Positions 33,465 to 45,062 of a stretch of DNA of 64,000 nt are shown piece after piece. The notes under the pieces are model-generated. The model did not search any database, was not told the origin of the DNA, and worked only from the letters and a program-made list of their open reading frames with translations. A program made the translations under genes and the position numbers. The DNA comes from Paraspadella gotoi. Taxonomy: Eukaryota > Chaetognatha. Positions within the stretch are counted from its first letter, which is position 1; each line of letters starts with the position of its first letter. The DNA is taken from positions 11,285,818 to 11,349,817 of the forward strand of contig CM119265.1 of NCBI GenBank assembly GCA_051294375.1, given 5' to 3'.

Positions 33465-34705
33465 CTCTGTATCAATTAAAGCCCTCAATCATGGGAACCG
33501 TTTCTCAAAAAAGGTTTTATAAATTAATCCATAAATCTTTACGACAGCTTTTGTTTCAAATCACGAACGGGCCAGTTACAGAAGTTATAACACGTCTTTA
33601 GTATTTGCTTTAAAAATTTTATGAAGGCATATGAAATTTTTTATTTTTCTTTTGTAATTTAAAAAAGGAAAGATTGAATTACATTTTGATTATTTAAATT
33701 TTCTTTATTCCATAAAACTGCTTATATTTTTAAGTTAAAGAAAAAACAAGCAAAAATTTATATTGTAGTTTGATAAAAATGTCTTTATTAAATATCAAAA
33801 AATAATATACAAAAATGTTTCAGCTTGATATAAACAGTCTGGACATCTTACCTTCTTGTCTGTGAAAAAAATATCGGCATTCTTTTATTATCTTTAACTG
33901 CAACTAAAGCTTGACAAACACTGCTTGTTTATCATAATAAAGTTTTAAAAAAATTATATAGCTGGCAACATATTTGACAAAGCAAGACACAATCTGTGTT
34001 AAATTGTATTGATAATTTTCTTTTAAATATAGCAGGAATTTAATTCTATTAGTTATCATTGCCATTTTATTAAGAAATAATTTCTTCGTAATAGCCCATT
34101 AGAAAGGGTTCATTGACTGCTTAATGATCATGAATTTTTTAGAATATCATTTTATCTGCTTAATACCCATTAGGGCTTATCTAAAGAATTTTACTTATAT
34201 AATGCAATTCTGTAACAGCGTTATCATATCAGTAAGTCCAGATTATCTGTACCTTTATACAACCTGCATTCTGATATTTCTTTTTTTTTCCTTTCAAATG
34301 TATTTAAATAAAAAAAATTATTTGAGAGAACAATCGGCGTGCGAGGATGCAATTGTGTAACAGCCTTAGTTACCCCACTTCCCGATCGAATTTTTAAATG
34401 AGGTTTTTTTTCCATCTATTTGAGACATAACACTAACTATTGGTACTATTATTATTTTTTTTTTTTTTATTATTAAAATTCTAGGAATAAAATATGAAAA
34501 TAAGTAACTTTTTAAAAAAAATTATCATCTTTCACCCTATATTCGGTCATATCTAAAAACAAAAAAAGATTTTGCATTGATATTTTGGATATGGACATAT
34601 GAAACTATAACGTTTCAAAAAATAAAAAGAAATATAATAATATTGAACAGTGAATTTTTTTTATGCACGGAACAGTAACGTTACGCCATTTTTCATTGTG
34701 TCATA
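33465..34705 (-). repeat. Arm of the 1.2-kb inverted duplication (partner 1930-3095)
   Basis: Reverse complement of 1930-3095 with matching borders (cacggaacagtaacgttacg at 34667-34686). It carries the same small frames and indels. Confidence 0.6.
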
Positions 34706-34955
34706 TCCAGCTCAATCACACACTTCCCTACCCACACACACAAATTATTCAAATCCATCCATCCAATCACAAGTAATTGGTGTTTTTTGCTAAGGTGGGA
34801 CGGACGGACATCATTTTTTTCATAATTTATCATAATTCGATGTTCTGACATGATATAAGTTAGTGCCTGACAATATTGAGGGGCGGACCGACGGACCGAC
34901 AAAGTGAATTATAGAGTCGGGATCTGCTGAATAGCAGATCCGACTAAAAATTATA
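34700..34955 (+). mobile_element. Helentron-like element, 5'-truncated
   Basis: Starts atccagctcaatcacacac, passes GGACGGAC and gaattatagagtcgg, and ends with the hairpin GATCTGCTGAATAGCAGATC followed by CGACTAAAAA. This is one of the clearest 3' ends in the window. Confidence 0.6.
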
Positions 34956-35654
34956 GTTAACCAAATTATTTTGTTTGTACCATAGTAACTGTTCAGTTTA
35001 ATCCCTTGCAAGCGATTTACATGTATTGGCGCAGTCATTGGTTTGGTATGGTATGGTAGGATCTGTTATGATCGGTTAGTATGAAAAATTGAAAGAATTA
35101 TACGTGATTTATACATCTAATTAGCTAATTACCGCTTAATTATTATAGGCCAATCCGACAATGTTTGCTCAAACTTGTTTACCCAGAATCAGTTCTCAAA
35201 AACTATCAAATCAAGTTTATAAATTTTGCTCACAGAATCGAGAAGACGAGATACAAATAAAACTAATAAGGAATATTTTGGCATTAAAACCTTGGCGTTC
35301 CCCTGGAAAGCAAAAAAATATCAAATTTTTGTTGTTGTCATCATTTACATACATCGGAGTTTTTACTACATTTGACTCGAAGCTTTTGATGTAATTTCTA
35401 TATCAAATTTCTGCAATAAAATTTTGATTTGAAAACAAAAACAAAAAAGCAAACAATGTCGGATCTGCTACGATAATTATTAATTAAGCGGTATTAAGCT
35501 AATCCGATGATAAATATCATGATAATTTTTTCTGACTTTCAATTTGTGATCTTAATGGATCATAACAATTCATCACATAACAGACTTCTTAATAAATCTA
35601 TGAAAAATCTATAAATCAATTGATCTATCAATCTACCAGTAACTGCACCAATAA
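34956..35654. other. Spacer, no gene seen
   Basis: Two Helentron-like 5' ends face each other (35150-35180 −, 35445-35475 +) around AT-rich sequence. No gene. Confidence 0.4.
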
Positions 35655-36217
35655 CAACTTGCATATTTTGGTCAACTTGCTTAATTTGGTCAACTGACAT
35701 AATTTGGTCACCTTTCTAATTTGAATCAAATGGCATAATTTGTAAACTGGCATAATTTAGTTAAAATTTGTCAAAATTTGGTCAACTGAACCGTAAGTTT
35801 GGTCAACTGACGTAATTTGGTAACTGACTAATTGGTTAACGTAATATTGGTCAACTGACGTAATTTGGTCAACTGACGTAATTTGTCAACTGACGAATTA
35901 TGGTCAACTGACGTAATTGGGTCAACTGACGTAATTTGGTCAACTGACGTAATTTGGTCAACTGACGTAATTTGTTCAACTGACGTCAATTTTGTCAACA
36001 TGACTAATTTGCGTCACTGAATAATTTGGTCAACTGACGTAATTTAGTCAACTGACGTAATTTGGTGCACTGACGTTTTGGTCATCTGAGTAATTTGTCA
36101 ACTGAAACGCTATTTGGTCACCTGACGTAATATTGGTCAACTGCGTAATTTGGTCACTGACTAGATTTGGCACTGACGTAATTCTGGATCAAACTGACGT
36201 AATTTGTCAACTGACGT
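35655..36217 (+). repeat. 18-bp satellite, degenerate array with intermediate units
   Basis: About 30 units, many with one-base gains or losses. The first units (acttgcatattttggtca, acttgcttaatttggtca, actgacataatttggtca) mix features of the two satellite types found in pure form at 28507 and 59416. The array ends exactly inside zinc-finger coding block P8. Confidence 0.85.
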
Positions 36218-36310
36218 AAAGATCAAACAAGAGGTTGATTTTTGAATTAAAGAAATGGAAAAATATAACAATGATTGAACTTGGTTTTTTCCTGCTTCGA
36301 TAACATTGCC
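36218..36310 (+). pseudogene. End of zinc-finger coding block P8
   Basis: Begins mid-codon-block at gatcaaacaagaggttgatt and reads IKQEVDF then stop, with the same 3' flank as 6940-7010. The left part of P8 is 3.2 kb downstream at 39440-39530. Confidence 0.6.
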
Positions 36311-36317
36311 ATCTTTT

Positions 36318-36830
36318 TATCGTCGCAATCGCTTAGCGTTTGCGACGATATTGTAACGCTTTTGCGCATAAGTGGCGTTGTTGTCGTCGTCGTCGGCGTT
36401 GTCTACGTTCCAAATTATAGATCGCCTTTTTTATGATTAAATTTGGGTGTATGAAGCTGAAAATTTATATACAGCTTCTCATCATCGATGTGCTTAAAAT
36501 TGGGTCAGGACAGATATTAAATATGTTTTGTTTACGTTTTATCAAAACAAACAAATTTCCTCTTTTATTTTTATGTTTCCTTCTTTCTCTCTTTTCTCTT
36601 TTAAATATATATAGCTCTCTCTGTCTCTTTTCCCCAGTGCTGATTCATCAGAAAAAAAACGAATCTGCAGCTGGCTCTGCAGGGGCTCTTTCTTTGTCTC
36701 TTTTTTCCTGTTGCTTCTGCCTTTTGAGTCTGCAGGGGCTCTCTCTTTTTTCTCCTGCTGCTTCTGCTGCTGCCTTTTGATTTCTTTTTTTTTTTCTCTC
36801 TCTCTCTCTCTCTCTCTCTGCGTTTTTATT
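36318..36830 (+). repeat. CT-rich element with 5' hairpin
   Basis: Starts with the hairpin ATCGTCGCAA/TTGCGACGAT (36319-36350), then ttatagatcgcctttttt, gtatgaagctgaaaatttat and the polypyrimidine part. Nearly the same sequence occurs at 58937-59410. Confidence 0.6.
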
Positions 36831-37599
36831 TAAAAAAAATTGAATTAGGATTGAAATGGTAAAATTAGGCATCGCATTTGTGCATGTTATCATTTTGATA
36901 TCGCAACATCGGGTTTTTATTTCGTTTTTTTTTCAGGGACTGCATCTGCTAATCAGTTTATTTTTTGACAATGAAAAAGTTTGTTTGTTTGTTTTTTTGT
37001 TGTTTTTTTTCAGAAACTGTAACTTTAATTTTTTTTGGTACTTTATTATTTTTTTTAATTGATAATCGCAAAATAGAATTTTTCTTTGTTTATAAAATAA
37101 TTTTCTTTTCTCAAATTTTTTGTCTCTCTTTCTCTCTGTCACTCTTTTTCTCTGTGTCTCTCTCTGTCTCTGTGTGTGTCTGTCTCTCTCTGTATGATCT
37201 CTTGGGTGATCGTTCGTTTTTTGAAAAATTCTGATTATTTTTTTTTCCTTCTAAAAACTTTTATTATCGCCATTTAATCCGCGCTTTTTATCTCAATACA
37301 AAATCCCAAAATATGATAACTTACTTGACCTAGATTTCGTGGTCGTTGCGGGGCAACGAGTAAACAATTTGAGGAACATGACCTAATAACGCGTTACGTG
37401 TATAAAAAAATCAACATGACCCAATTTCGCGCCGCCGTTGCAAGGCAACGGATAACCGAGATAAACGTATCGTTGGCGGGAAAACTCTCTTTCTCTCTCT
37501 CTTTTACAAAAAAAAATTTTATTCACTTTTTTTAATCTCTCTTATCAGCAGATTCCGACTCTATAATTCACTTTCTCGGTCCGTCGGTCCCACCCCAAA
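36831..37599. other. CT/T-rich spacer with an intact copy of a repeat hit elsewhere by a transposon
   Basis: Bases 37370-37475 (aacatgacctaataacgcg, GACCCAAT, gccgccgttg, aaccgagataaacg) are the uninterrupted form of the sequence split by the hAT-like element at 60477. A Helentron-like 3' end (−) lies at 37540-37600. No gene. Confidence 0.55.
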
Positions 37600-38045
37600 A
37601 TATTAAATTTTCTCTACTCCATAAAAAACAAGCAAAATTTATGTTATTGCTTGATAAAATATTTTTTTAAATATAAAAAATGATAAATACAAAAATGTTT
37701 TCAGCTTGATATAAACAGTCTGGACGTCTACCTTCTTGGCGTTATTTTTCATTATCTTTAACTGCAAACAAAAAGCTTGACACACTGCTTGTTTATCATA
37801 ATAAAGTTTTAAAAAATTACATAGCTGGCAACATATTTGACAAAGCAAGACATCATTGTGTTAAATTGTATTGATAATTTTCTTTTAAATATAGCTAGGA
37901 ATTGAATTCTTTTATTTATCATCCATTTTAATTAAGAAAAAATATTTCTCGTAATAGCCCATGGGAAAGAGTTCATTGACTTAATGATCGACTTTTTTAG
38001 ACTTCTTTACTGCCCCCATTTCACAAGATATAAAAGGTCATTATT
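37600..38045 (-). repeat. Third, partial copy of the 1.2-kb inverted-duplication sequence
   Basis: Reverse complement of about 2600-2830 and flanks (tttatcaagc, cagcttgatataaacagtct). It ends where zinc-finger block P5-7 of locus C starts. Confidence 0.55.
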
Positions 38046-39530
38046 CGAGGAGAAATCTTGACAAAGTACTACACAATCAGAATTATCTATGAATTGTTCT
38101 CATATTTTAAGCTCCATGTGTAAAACTTTCAGATCTCCTGATAAAATCTCCAAGGATGCTGAAGGTTTTATTGAAAAAGAACAAATTATGATTCACAAAT
38201 GTCACTCGATAAATCTGCTTGTTCTGATGTATTAGATTCTAATGAGTCAGCAGTTAATACATTGCTTCATACAAATTACCCTCAACAATATGATCAGTAT
38301 TTTTATAAAAATGAAAAGATAACCGAAATGAAAATATTTTTCTTCAAACCTAATCATAATGCTACGATAGAAAGGGAGAATAGCACACCTGATTCTGCAA
38401 AATCAGATATTGGATATGTGAGTGATAACACCAATTTGAGTTTGAAAGTGATGATTTATCAAAATCTGCAAAATTATCAAGACTAACTTGTGTCAGTATT
38501 GTGGACAAGTTTTAGGAAAGTTAATGAACTTCAAACTCATATAAAAGAGCATAAAAATGAACAACCGTTCCTCTGTCATAAATGTGGTTTAGAATTTGAA
38601 TCAAACCTACAACTTAAAAATCATTCTAACTGTCACCACAATCCTAAAATGCCATCTATAACTTAAATCGAAGGATAAATTCAGTTTAATTGACAATATT
38701 GATCCAATTATGGCATTCAATACCACTAATGATAATGTTTCTTCTAATATGTTGCCATGTGATTTTCATAAGTGTACTTGTGGAAAAGAATTTCGACGAA
38801 AAAGTGATCTGAACCGACATCCGGAATTACATTTGGACAAGCTTCCTCATAAGTGTAATCAATGCAATGCTACTTTTGGGTGTGCTGGTAATCTTCTTAA
38901 TCATAAACAAGCTGTTCACATTGAGATTCCACCTTATCAGTGCCACATCTGTGGAATGCCCTGTCAAGGACCTAAAATATTGAAGAATCATCTGCTTCAG
39001 CATAGTAAGATAATAGTAGCTAAACCTAAAAGCCTCCAAAAAAACCTCAACCTAAATTTGTAAACTATGTGGAAAAACCTTTTATAAGGCTTTATATGCT
39101 AAATATCACATGGCAACTCATACGAAGAAAGAATATTCCGTTGTGAAGAGTGTGACATGGTTTTTTACAATCGTCTTTCATATCGTCGTCATGAACGACG
39201 GTGGCATGAATTAAATATCATAAGAAAAGAAATACCAGGCCCAGAGCAATAGCAAGACGAGAACGATTGAACAAGGTCAAAAGAAAAACGGGGAGACCAA
39301 GAAAGTATCCAGCCCCTGCAGTCGTAGATGCTGAAATCCTCCTTCTAAAAAAAGTACAAAATCAAATTTAAGCCAATATCATATTAAAATTCAAAAAGAA
39401 ACGACTATAAACAAAGAAAAAGACATAATAAAAAAAGAAGCAATATAGTTGTGGAAGATATCTCAAAACAAAATGTTCAATTTATATGAAAAAAACCCAA
39501 TGGTTATATTTACAAACAAGGAGGATACGC
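38046..39530 (+). pseudogene. Locus C zinc-finger block P5-7 with the left part of P8
   Basis: Very similar to 23870-25260 but with at least six one- or two-base indels breaking the frame, e.g. at about 38208, 38330, 38445, 38505, 39050 and 39125. Fragments of the seven fingers and the AT-hook are readable between shifts. After the AT-hook it continues into P8 (gttgtggaagatatctcaaa) and breaks at about 39530. Many indels are in homopolymers, so sequencing error cannot be excluded. Confidence 0.75.
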
Positions 39531-40114
39531 ACTCCTCCATTTGATGATAAATCTGACTCGTTAAATATAAAAAATGAGGATTTAAAAGTATCAAATAAAT
39601 CAATAAATTATCAATCAGCTTCTGTTGAAATGGCCAGCCATTACGAAGGTCAGGATAATGATATTGTGGATGAAAACGTTAGCAAGCTTTTAGAGAAACG
39701 TAAAATAAATGAAACATATAAATGCTCTTGTGGTAAGGGATTTAGGCGTCTGTCTGAGTTTAACAGACACACTGGAGTAAACAAAGAATATCTTCCTCAC
39801 TTTTGTCGCCACTGTTACGCAGCATTTGGTTGTCCTGGAAATCTTCTTACGCACAAACTGACGGTCCATGGAGTGCCCCCACCTTGTCAATGTAAAATCT
39901 GCTTTAGACCTTTTTTAGGGCCTGGTTCTCTTCGAAGACATTTACCTGTTCACAATAGTGATTCTCATGTATGTGAGCTTTGTGGAAAAATGTTTTGTCA
40001 TGCGTTAATACCTAATGAGCCACGAAGATGCATTGAATGTCAAAAGAATCAACCGTATGTGACTGAAAAACTATTGGAAGTTGATGAAACTACCCTGGAT
40101 CCTGGTGGAAAAAG
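39531..40114 (+). pseudogene. Locus C zinc-finger block P2
   Basis: Open frame (part of a 242-codon ORF) equivalent to 27460-28032 of gene B, with the same irregular fingers (KCSCGKGFRR, TGVNKEYLPHFC) and the same donor (aaaaag/gtattt). Here P2 directly follows P8 instead of P1. Confidence 0.7.
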
Positions 40115-41480
40115 GTATTTAAAGTTATTTTTATTATTAAACAAGTTTTTGAGTTGTTTTTTGGCTTTGTGTATTTCTTTCAAGTATTACGCCGTCCAAA
40201 AAGGCGCAGTTTGAACTGCCTATAAGGGGACAGTTTGAACTGCGCCCTCTTTCTGTTCACGAAAACTGTCTTTTTTTCCTCTGTTGTGGGGAATCCCTGC
40301 CACTATTTTTGATGGGGATTAACGTTTGAAGCCCTCTGCCTTATCCACTACGGGGAATCCCCGCCACTATTTTTGATGGGGATTAACATTTGAAGCCCAA
40401 TCCCCGCCACAAATCACAAGATCTGTTCATCATGGGCAGTCCTTGTTATAAAAATATTTTAACTGAAAACATAAAAAACATTAATGATCCTAATTTCAAA
40501 ATAAATAATTTATTTGCATTTAGATTCAATCCTAAACCCTATATTTTATTTTATATCTCTCTCTCTGTCTACCTCCTCTCTCTTTTTATTTTTCTATTTT
40601 CATCTCTCTCTCTCTTTCCTCTCTTTCAATCTCTATCTCTCTTTCTTTCTCACTCTATTTCTTTTTTGTATATTTTTATCTCTCTCTCTCTTTCTATCTC
40701 TCTCTCTTTCTCACTCTATTTCTTTTTCTATTTTTATCTCTTTCTCACTTTCTCTCTCTCTCATTCTACCTCTCTCTTTTTTTTTCTTATCACTCTCTCT
40801 CTGTCTCTTTCTCTCTCTCTCCCTTTCACGCTCTCTCCCTTTCTCTCTCTTTGTATCTCTAATTCTCTATCTCTTTTTCACTTTATTTCTTTTTTTATAT
40901 TTTTGTCTCTTTCTCACTTTTTTTCTCTCTCTCTCTGTCTACCTCTCTCTCTTTCTTTTTGATTTTCATATCTCTCTCTCTCTCTCTTTCTCAAGGGTAT
41001 ACTTGAGATTCTCGGCTATAAAGCCATGGTGTCCGGCCAACGAGTCTTTTGTCCACCATGACCGGACCACGTCGGCCGGCTAATTTTTGCCGCCGGGACT
41101 CGAGGACGCGGATCGAGAAAAAAAATCTCAAATCGAGAGAAATCCGCTAATCAATAAGAGACTACGTCTTGGGATCGCAATCGTGGAAAAAAAAAATTTT
41201 ACTTATTTTCTATGAAATGATAAAAATTTGAAAAACATGTAAAAACAGGCGTCGGAAAAATTGACAGAGAGAGAGATGAACTTATTTACAATGTTTGAAT
41301 TGTTTTTAAGAAAAAGGGTCAATCAAATCAACTTGAAAATAGGCAAAAATGAAGTACAGATTCAAAAAGTTGAGCTCCTGGCGATTCCGGTCACCTTTAT
41401 TTTTATTTTTTATTTTTATGTTCTAAATCTTATGGAACATCTTATGCAAACCACAAATTATCAAATATGACCCCCCAAAA
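40115..41480. other. Insert splitting P2 from P3: duplicated unit, CT tract and GC-rich patch
   Basis: A ~57-bp unit (gccactatttttgatgggga, then ttaac and tttgaagccc) occurs twice at 40292-40400. A long CT/TTT tract spans 40555-41000; its ORFs are low-complexity. A GC-rich patch (41010-41110) contains catggtgtccggccaacgag with an inverted caccatg. None of this is in the matching intron of gene B. Confidence 0.55.
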
Positions 41481-41712
41481 AAAGTCAGTTCTTTATAAAC
41501 TATACTATACTATGCATTTAAAAATTATCTTGACATAAAATATTGAAGTGTATTTTTTTTTTTTAGTGTTTCTGGAAACCATCCACGATTGTGTGAAATT
41601 TGTGGAAAAGAATTTTTGTTGGTAGAAGATCTTCGGAAGCATATTTTTAAGCATAAAAAAGAAGCTAAGCCAGTTACTAAAAAGAGATGTACTTATATAG
41701 AGAATACTATAA
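41481..41712 (+). pseudogene. Locus C zinc-finger block P3 (start of exon 2)
   Basis: Matches 28200-28436: the end of the intron (accccccaaaaaaagtc-like), acceptor ttttttttag, and exon LCEICGKEFLLVEDLRKHIF. Instead of continuing it fuses at ctataaatt to the region upstream of P1. Confidence 0.7.
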
Positions 41713-42527
41713 ATTATAATTTTGTTTTCCAGCATATTTTATTGGTGTTGTTGAAATACAACTACCAGAAACATTTTTAAAGGAATTGCCGTGGTTGTTA
41801 AATTAAACTGAAAACTTTATACGTTGTTTACTATACGTAGCATAGAATAAGAATACCGAGCTGTGTTTGGACAAAAATTTAAACAAACCTAAATGGATGA
41901 AAAAAATTAAGAAAAAAATTAAATAAATGCTAATTATAAGTGTGAAGTATGCGATTCAGATTTCTTCTTTAAAACTGAATTAGTTAAGCATTTGAATGCT
42001 GTTCATAGCTATCCTACCATATAAGTGTAAAATTTGTGGAAAAGGCATTTTAAGTTACGTGACCATTTATACAAGCACAAATCTATTCATGATGTTAAGA
42101 AGACTTTTAGCTGTGTGGCATGTGAAAGAATTTTTTGCAACTTTAGAGAGTTTAAGGAATCATGAAAGATATGATCATGATAAACACCCTAAAAAAAGAT
42201 ACCCTTGTGAATTATGTGGGAAAACTTATTGTAAAAAATATCTGATTCATTTACATAAATTACGTTTTCACAGTGCAACTGAGGAACTAAACCTCGTAAA
42301 TAGAAAAAAATTCAGCCGACAGAAACGGGTCACATGTGATTTGTGTGGAAAAGAAATAAGTCCTGGAAATCTTCCTCGCCATAGATATATAGCCCATTTT
42401 AAAAAAAGAACGGTCAAAAGACCCTCTATTGAAAGAAATGCAGATAAGAAGCAAAAAAGTAGCAAATTGAAAAAAGAAGTTGCCAAGGAATGCACTTATG
42501 CATCGGATGATGAATATGAAACTGATC
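41713..42527 (+). pseudogene. Locus C zinc-finger block P1
   Basis: Matches 26640-27460, including the upstream acceptor ttttgttttccag. The start codon is lost by a 2-base deletion (aataagaatacc against aataatgaatact). Frameshifts are visible at about 41922, 42009, 42040 and 42137. Downstream, five fingers are readable. It ends ETDLP, as in ZF-A (ENDLP), where transposase sequence begins. Confidence 0.75.
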
Positions 42528-42832
42528 TGCCTCTGAAGCGCGCTGTCAAGTCATTGCCCAATTCTCCCAAAATCATGAACAAGAAGGAGCAGCATTTGCT
42601 TTACAGTATTTTTTGAAGCTAAATGTTAGCCGTCCATCTATTTATCACGTAATACAAAGAGTAAAGTCTGGAGATACTCTCAAGCACAAAAAAGGCGCAG
42701 GGCGTCCAAGAAAACTCACGGCAAGACAGTCGCGTACCATCGTGAAAGGAATGGAAAATAAATTGGGTTTTCTACGAGAAAGCTGGCGTCTCGATTGAAG
42801 GTCCCTACGCCACATTTCACTAGAAAATCGTG
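42528..42832 (+). pseudogene. Tc1/mariner-type transposase N-terminal fragment
   Basis: Readable in pieces across frameshifts: LNVSRPSIYHVIQRVKSGDT, GAGRPRKLTARQSRTIVKGM, then (one base shifted) STRKLASRLKVPTP. This is the paired-type helix-turn-helix with the GRPRK linker of Tc1/mariner transposases. The catalytic DDE/D domain is absent. It sits exactly at the edge of block P1. Confidence 0.75.
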
Positions 42833-43884
42833 ATTTTTTTGGTTCAACTTGTTTGTCTGTATTTAGTTAACGTTATTAGTATTAAAAAATTATATTTTGT
42901 ATTTATATTTATAATAAAATGTTATAAACTTTAACACATTCAATCTTTTGTCTCAATAATTATGTGTCAGATGTTAGAACGGTATTCTGTGTTACCTAAT
43001 ATAAAGTTTTAGTGATAATTTACTCAGTAATAATAAGAGTTTACAACATTTGTTATATAATTAGGTGGAAAAATTATTATACTATTAATAATACAGTAAA
43101 AAAATCTATTTTTAGTAATAAAAAAGTTACAAAAGTTAGGAATGGAATTTAACGCCTAAATATGGTTAAAAAATTAATCATATGGTTATCATAGCATCAA
43201 TCCTTTGGTTATCATCGCATCAATATTTGGTTATCATCAATAATCAATTACTATTACATCAATCAATCAATTACTATTACGTCAATCAATCAATTACTAT
43301 TACATCAATCAATCAATTAGATTTATATTAATCAATCAATTACTATTACATCAATCAATTACTATTACATCAATCAATTACTATTACATCAATCAATCAA
43401 TTACTATTACATCTATCAATTACTATTACCCCAATCAATTACTATTACATTAAACAATCAATTACTATTACATCAATAATTCGTTATTGCATCAATCATT
43501 CGGTTTTTTCTTCGGAATTTTTCATTTTCTTTGGCGAGATCACAATACTTTAAAAAACTTTAGTTGCGCAGCGAGTATTCTCAGAGCAACTCTATAAGTC
43601 ACTTTTTGGTCGGTTGGTCTGTCCCATTTACGTTAAAAAAGCTAACTCGCTTATAATTGATTGCTCATTTGTTAAGACAGTAAACAAGTTGGAGCAAACA
43701 ATGTCGTAACTGCCTACGATAATTAAGCGGTAATCAGATGATAAATCACTATAATTCTTTGAATTTTTGCATCATTTTTTTAATTTTAAAGGCCTGTACT
43801 AAACCTGGAACGAAAGATTGAAAACATTTGTATCTCGCTTTGCTATTACAAATTTAGGTGATAATGTGTAATGTTTCTTGTGAC
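42833..43884. other. AT-rich spacer with an ATCAATCAATTACTATTAC array
   Basis: Bases 43200-43480 hold about a dozen units of atcaatcaattactattac (19-23 bp, variable atca number). Similar units occur at 30950-31030 and, inverted, 45180-45260. No gene. Confidence 0.6.
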
Positions 43885-44165
43885 TCTATAACTCACTTTT
43901 TCGGTCCGTGGGTCGCCCCCTCAATATTGTTCGGGCACACACCTTATATCATGTCAGAAAATCGAATTATGATAAATTATGCAAAAAAATGATGTCCGTC
44001 GTCGTCTGTCCGTCCGTCGTCCGTCCGTCCCACCTTAGCAAAAAACACCAATTACTCGTGATTGGATGGATGGATTTTAATGAAATTTGTTTGTGGGATA
44101 GGTAAGTGTGTGATTGAGCTGGATATGAAGTTTCGATGGAATCGTCCGAGGGGAAATGAGTTTAA
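43885..44165 (-). mobile_element. Helentron-like element, inverted copy
   Basis: Reverse complement of the usual order: tataactcactttttcggtc, GTCCGTCC repeats, ccaattactcgtgattgg, gtgtgattgagctggatatg. The 3' hairpin is absent. Confidence 0.55.
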
Positions 44166-45031
44166 ATGGAAAAAACAAAAAAAATATATTCACTATTTGA
44201 ACACCAATTGCTTATGAGTGGATGGGCTGATTGACCTGGAATTTTGTATGTGGGTAGGAAAGTGTGTGATTGAACAGGAAATCAAAGTTTCGATGGAATA
44301 GTTTGAGTGGAAATGAGTTTAAATGGAAAAAAACAAAAAACCTGTTTTACTAATTGATTATGCTTCTTTTTCTTTTATATTAATGTATATGCAGGATGTA
44401 TTAATAAATCAAATTATTAATCAGTTAATTAATCAATTAGTAAATAAATTAATCATAATTAATTATTAGTCAATCAATCCGTCCATCCGTCTTATCTTAG
44501 CAAAAAGCTCCAATAACTCGTGATTGGCTGGTTGGATTGGAATTAAATTTTGAGTGGAATGAGTGGAAATTAGTTTAAATGGAAAAAACATAAGTCGAAT
44601 TTACTAAAATCTTTTTTACTTATTTAACCAATAAATACTCTAATTAATCATAATTGGATGGATAGATTGAGTTGAAATTTTGTGTGTGGGGTAGGAAAAT
44701 GTGTGACGAAGCTTGATATAAAGTTTCAGTGAAACGTACCAGTGGAAATGAGTTTAAATGAAAAAAATATGAGTCACATTTACTTGAATCTTTTTATTTA
44801 TTTTAACCCATGATAGATTGAGATGAAATTTTGTGAGCCAGTAGGAAAGTGAGTGAAGAAGCTAGATATAAAGTTTTGACGGGAATGCAAGTTGAAAAAT
44901 ATATTGCAGTTGAAAAAATGATGCAAGTTAAAAAAATCTTAAAAGCATAAGGATCGTCGCTATTGCCATAAAAGAGAGAGGAGAAGAGAGAGAGAAGAGA
45001 GGTGAGAGAGAGAGAGAGAGTGAGAGAGAGT

Positions 45032-45062
<31 letters not shown>

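Noticed and set aside
40390-41083. 190-codon Leu/Ser/Phe-rich frames resembling membrane proteins
   Set aside because: They lie on a CT/TTT tract, and similar frames arise on every CT run in the window.
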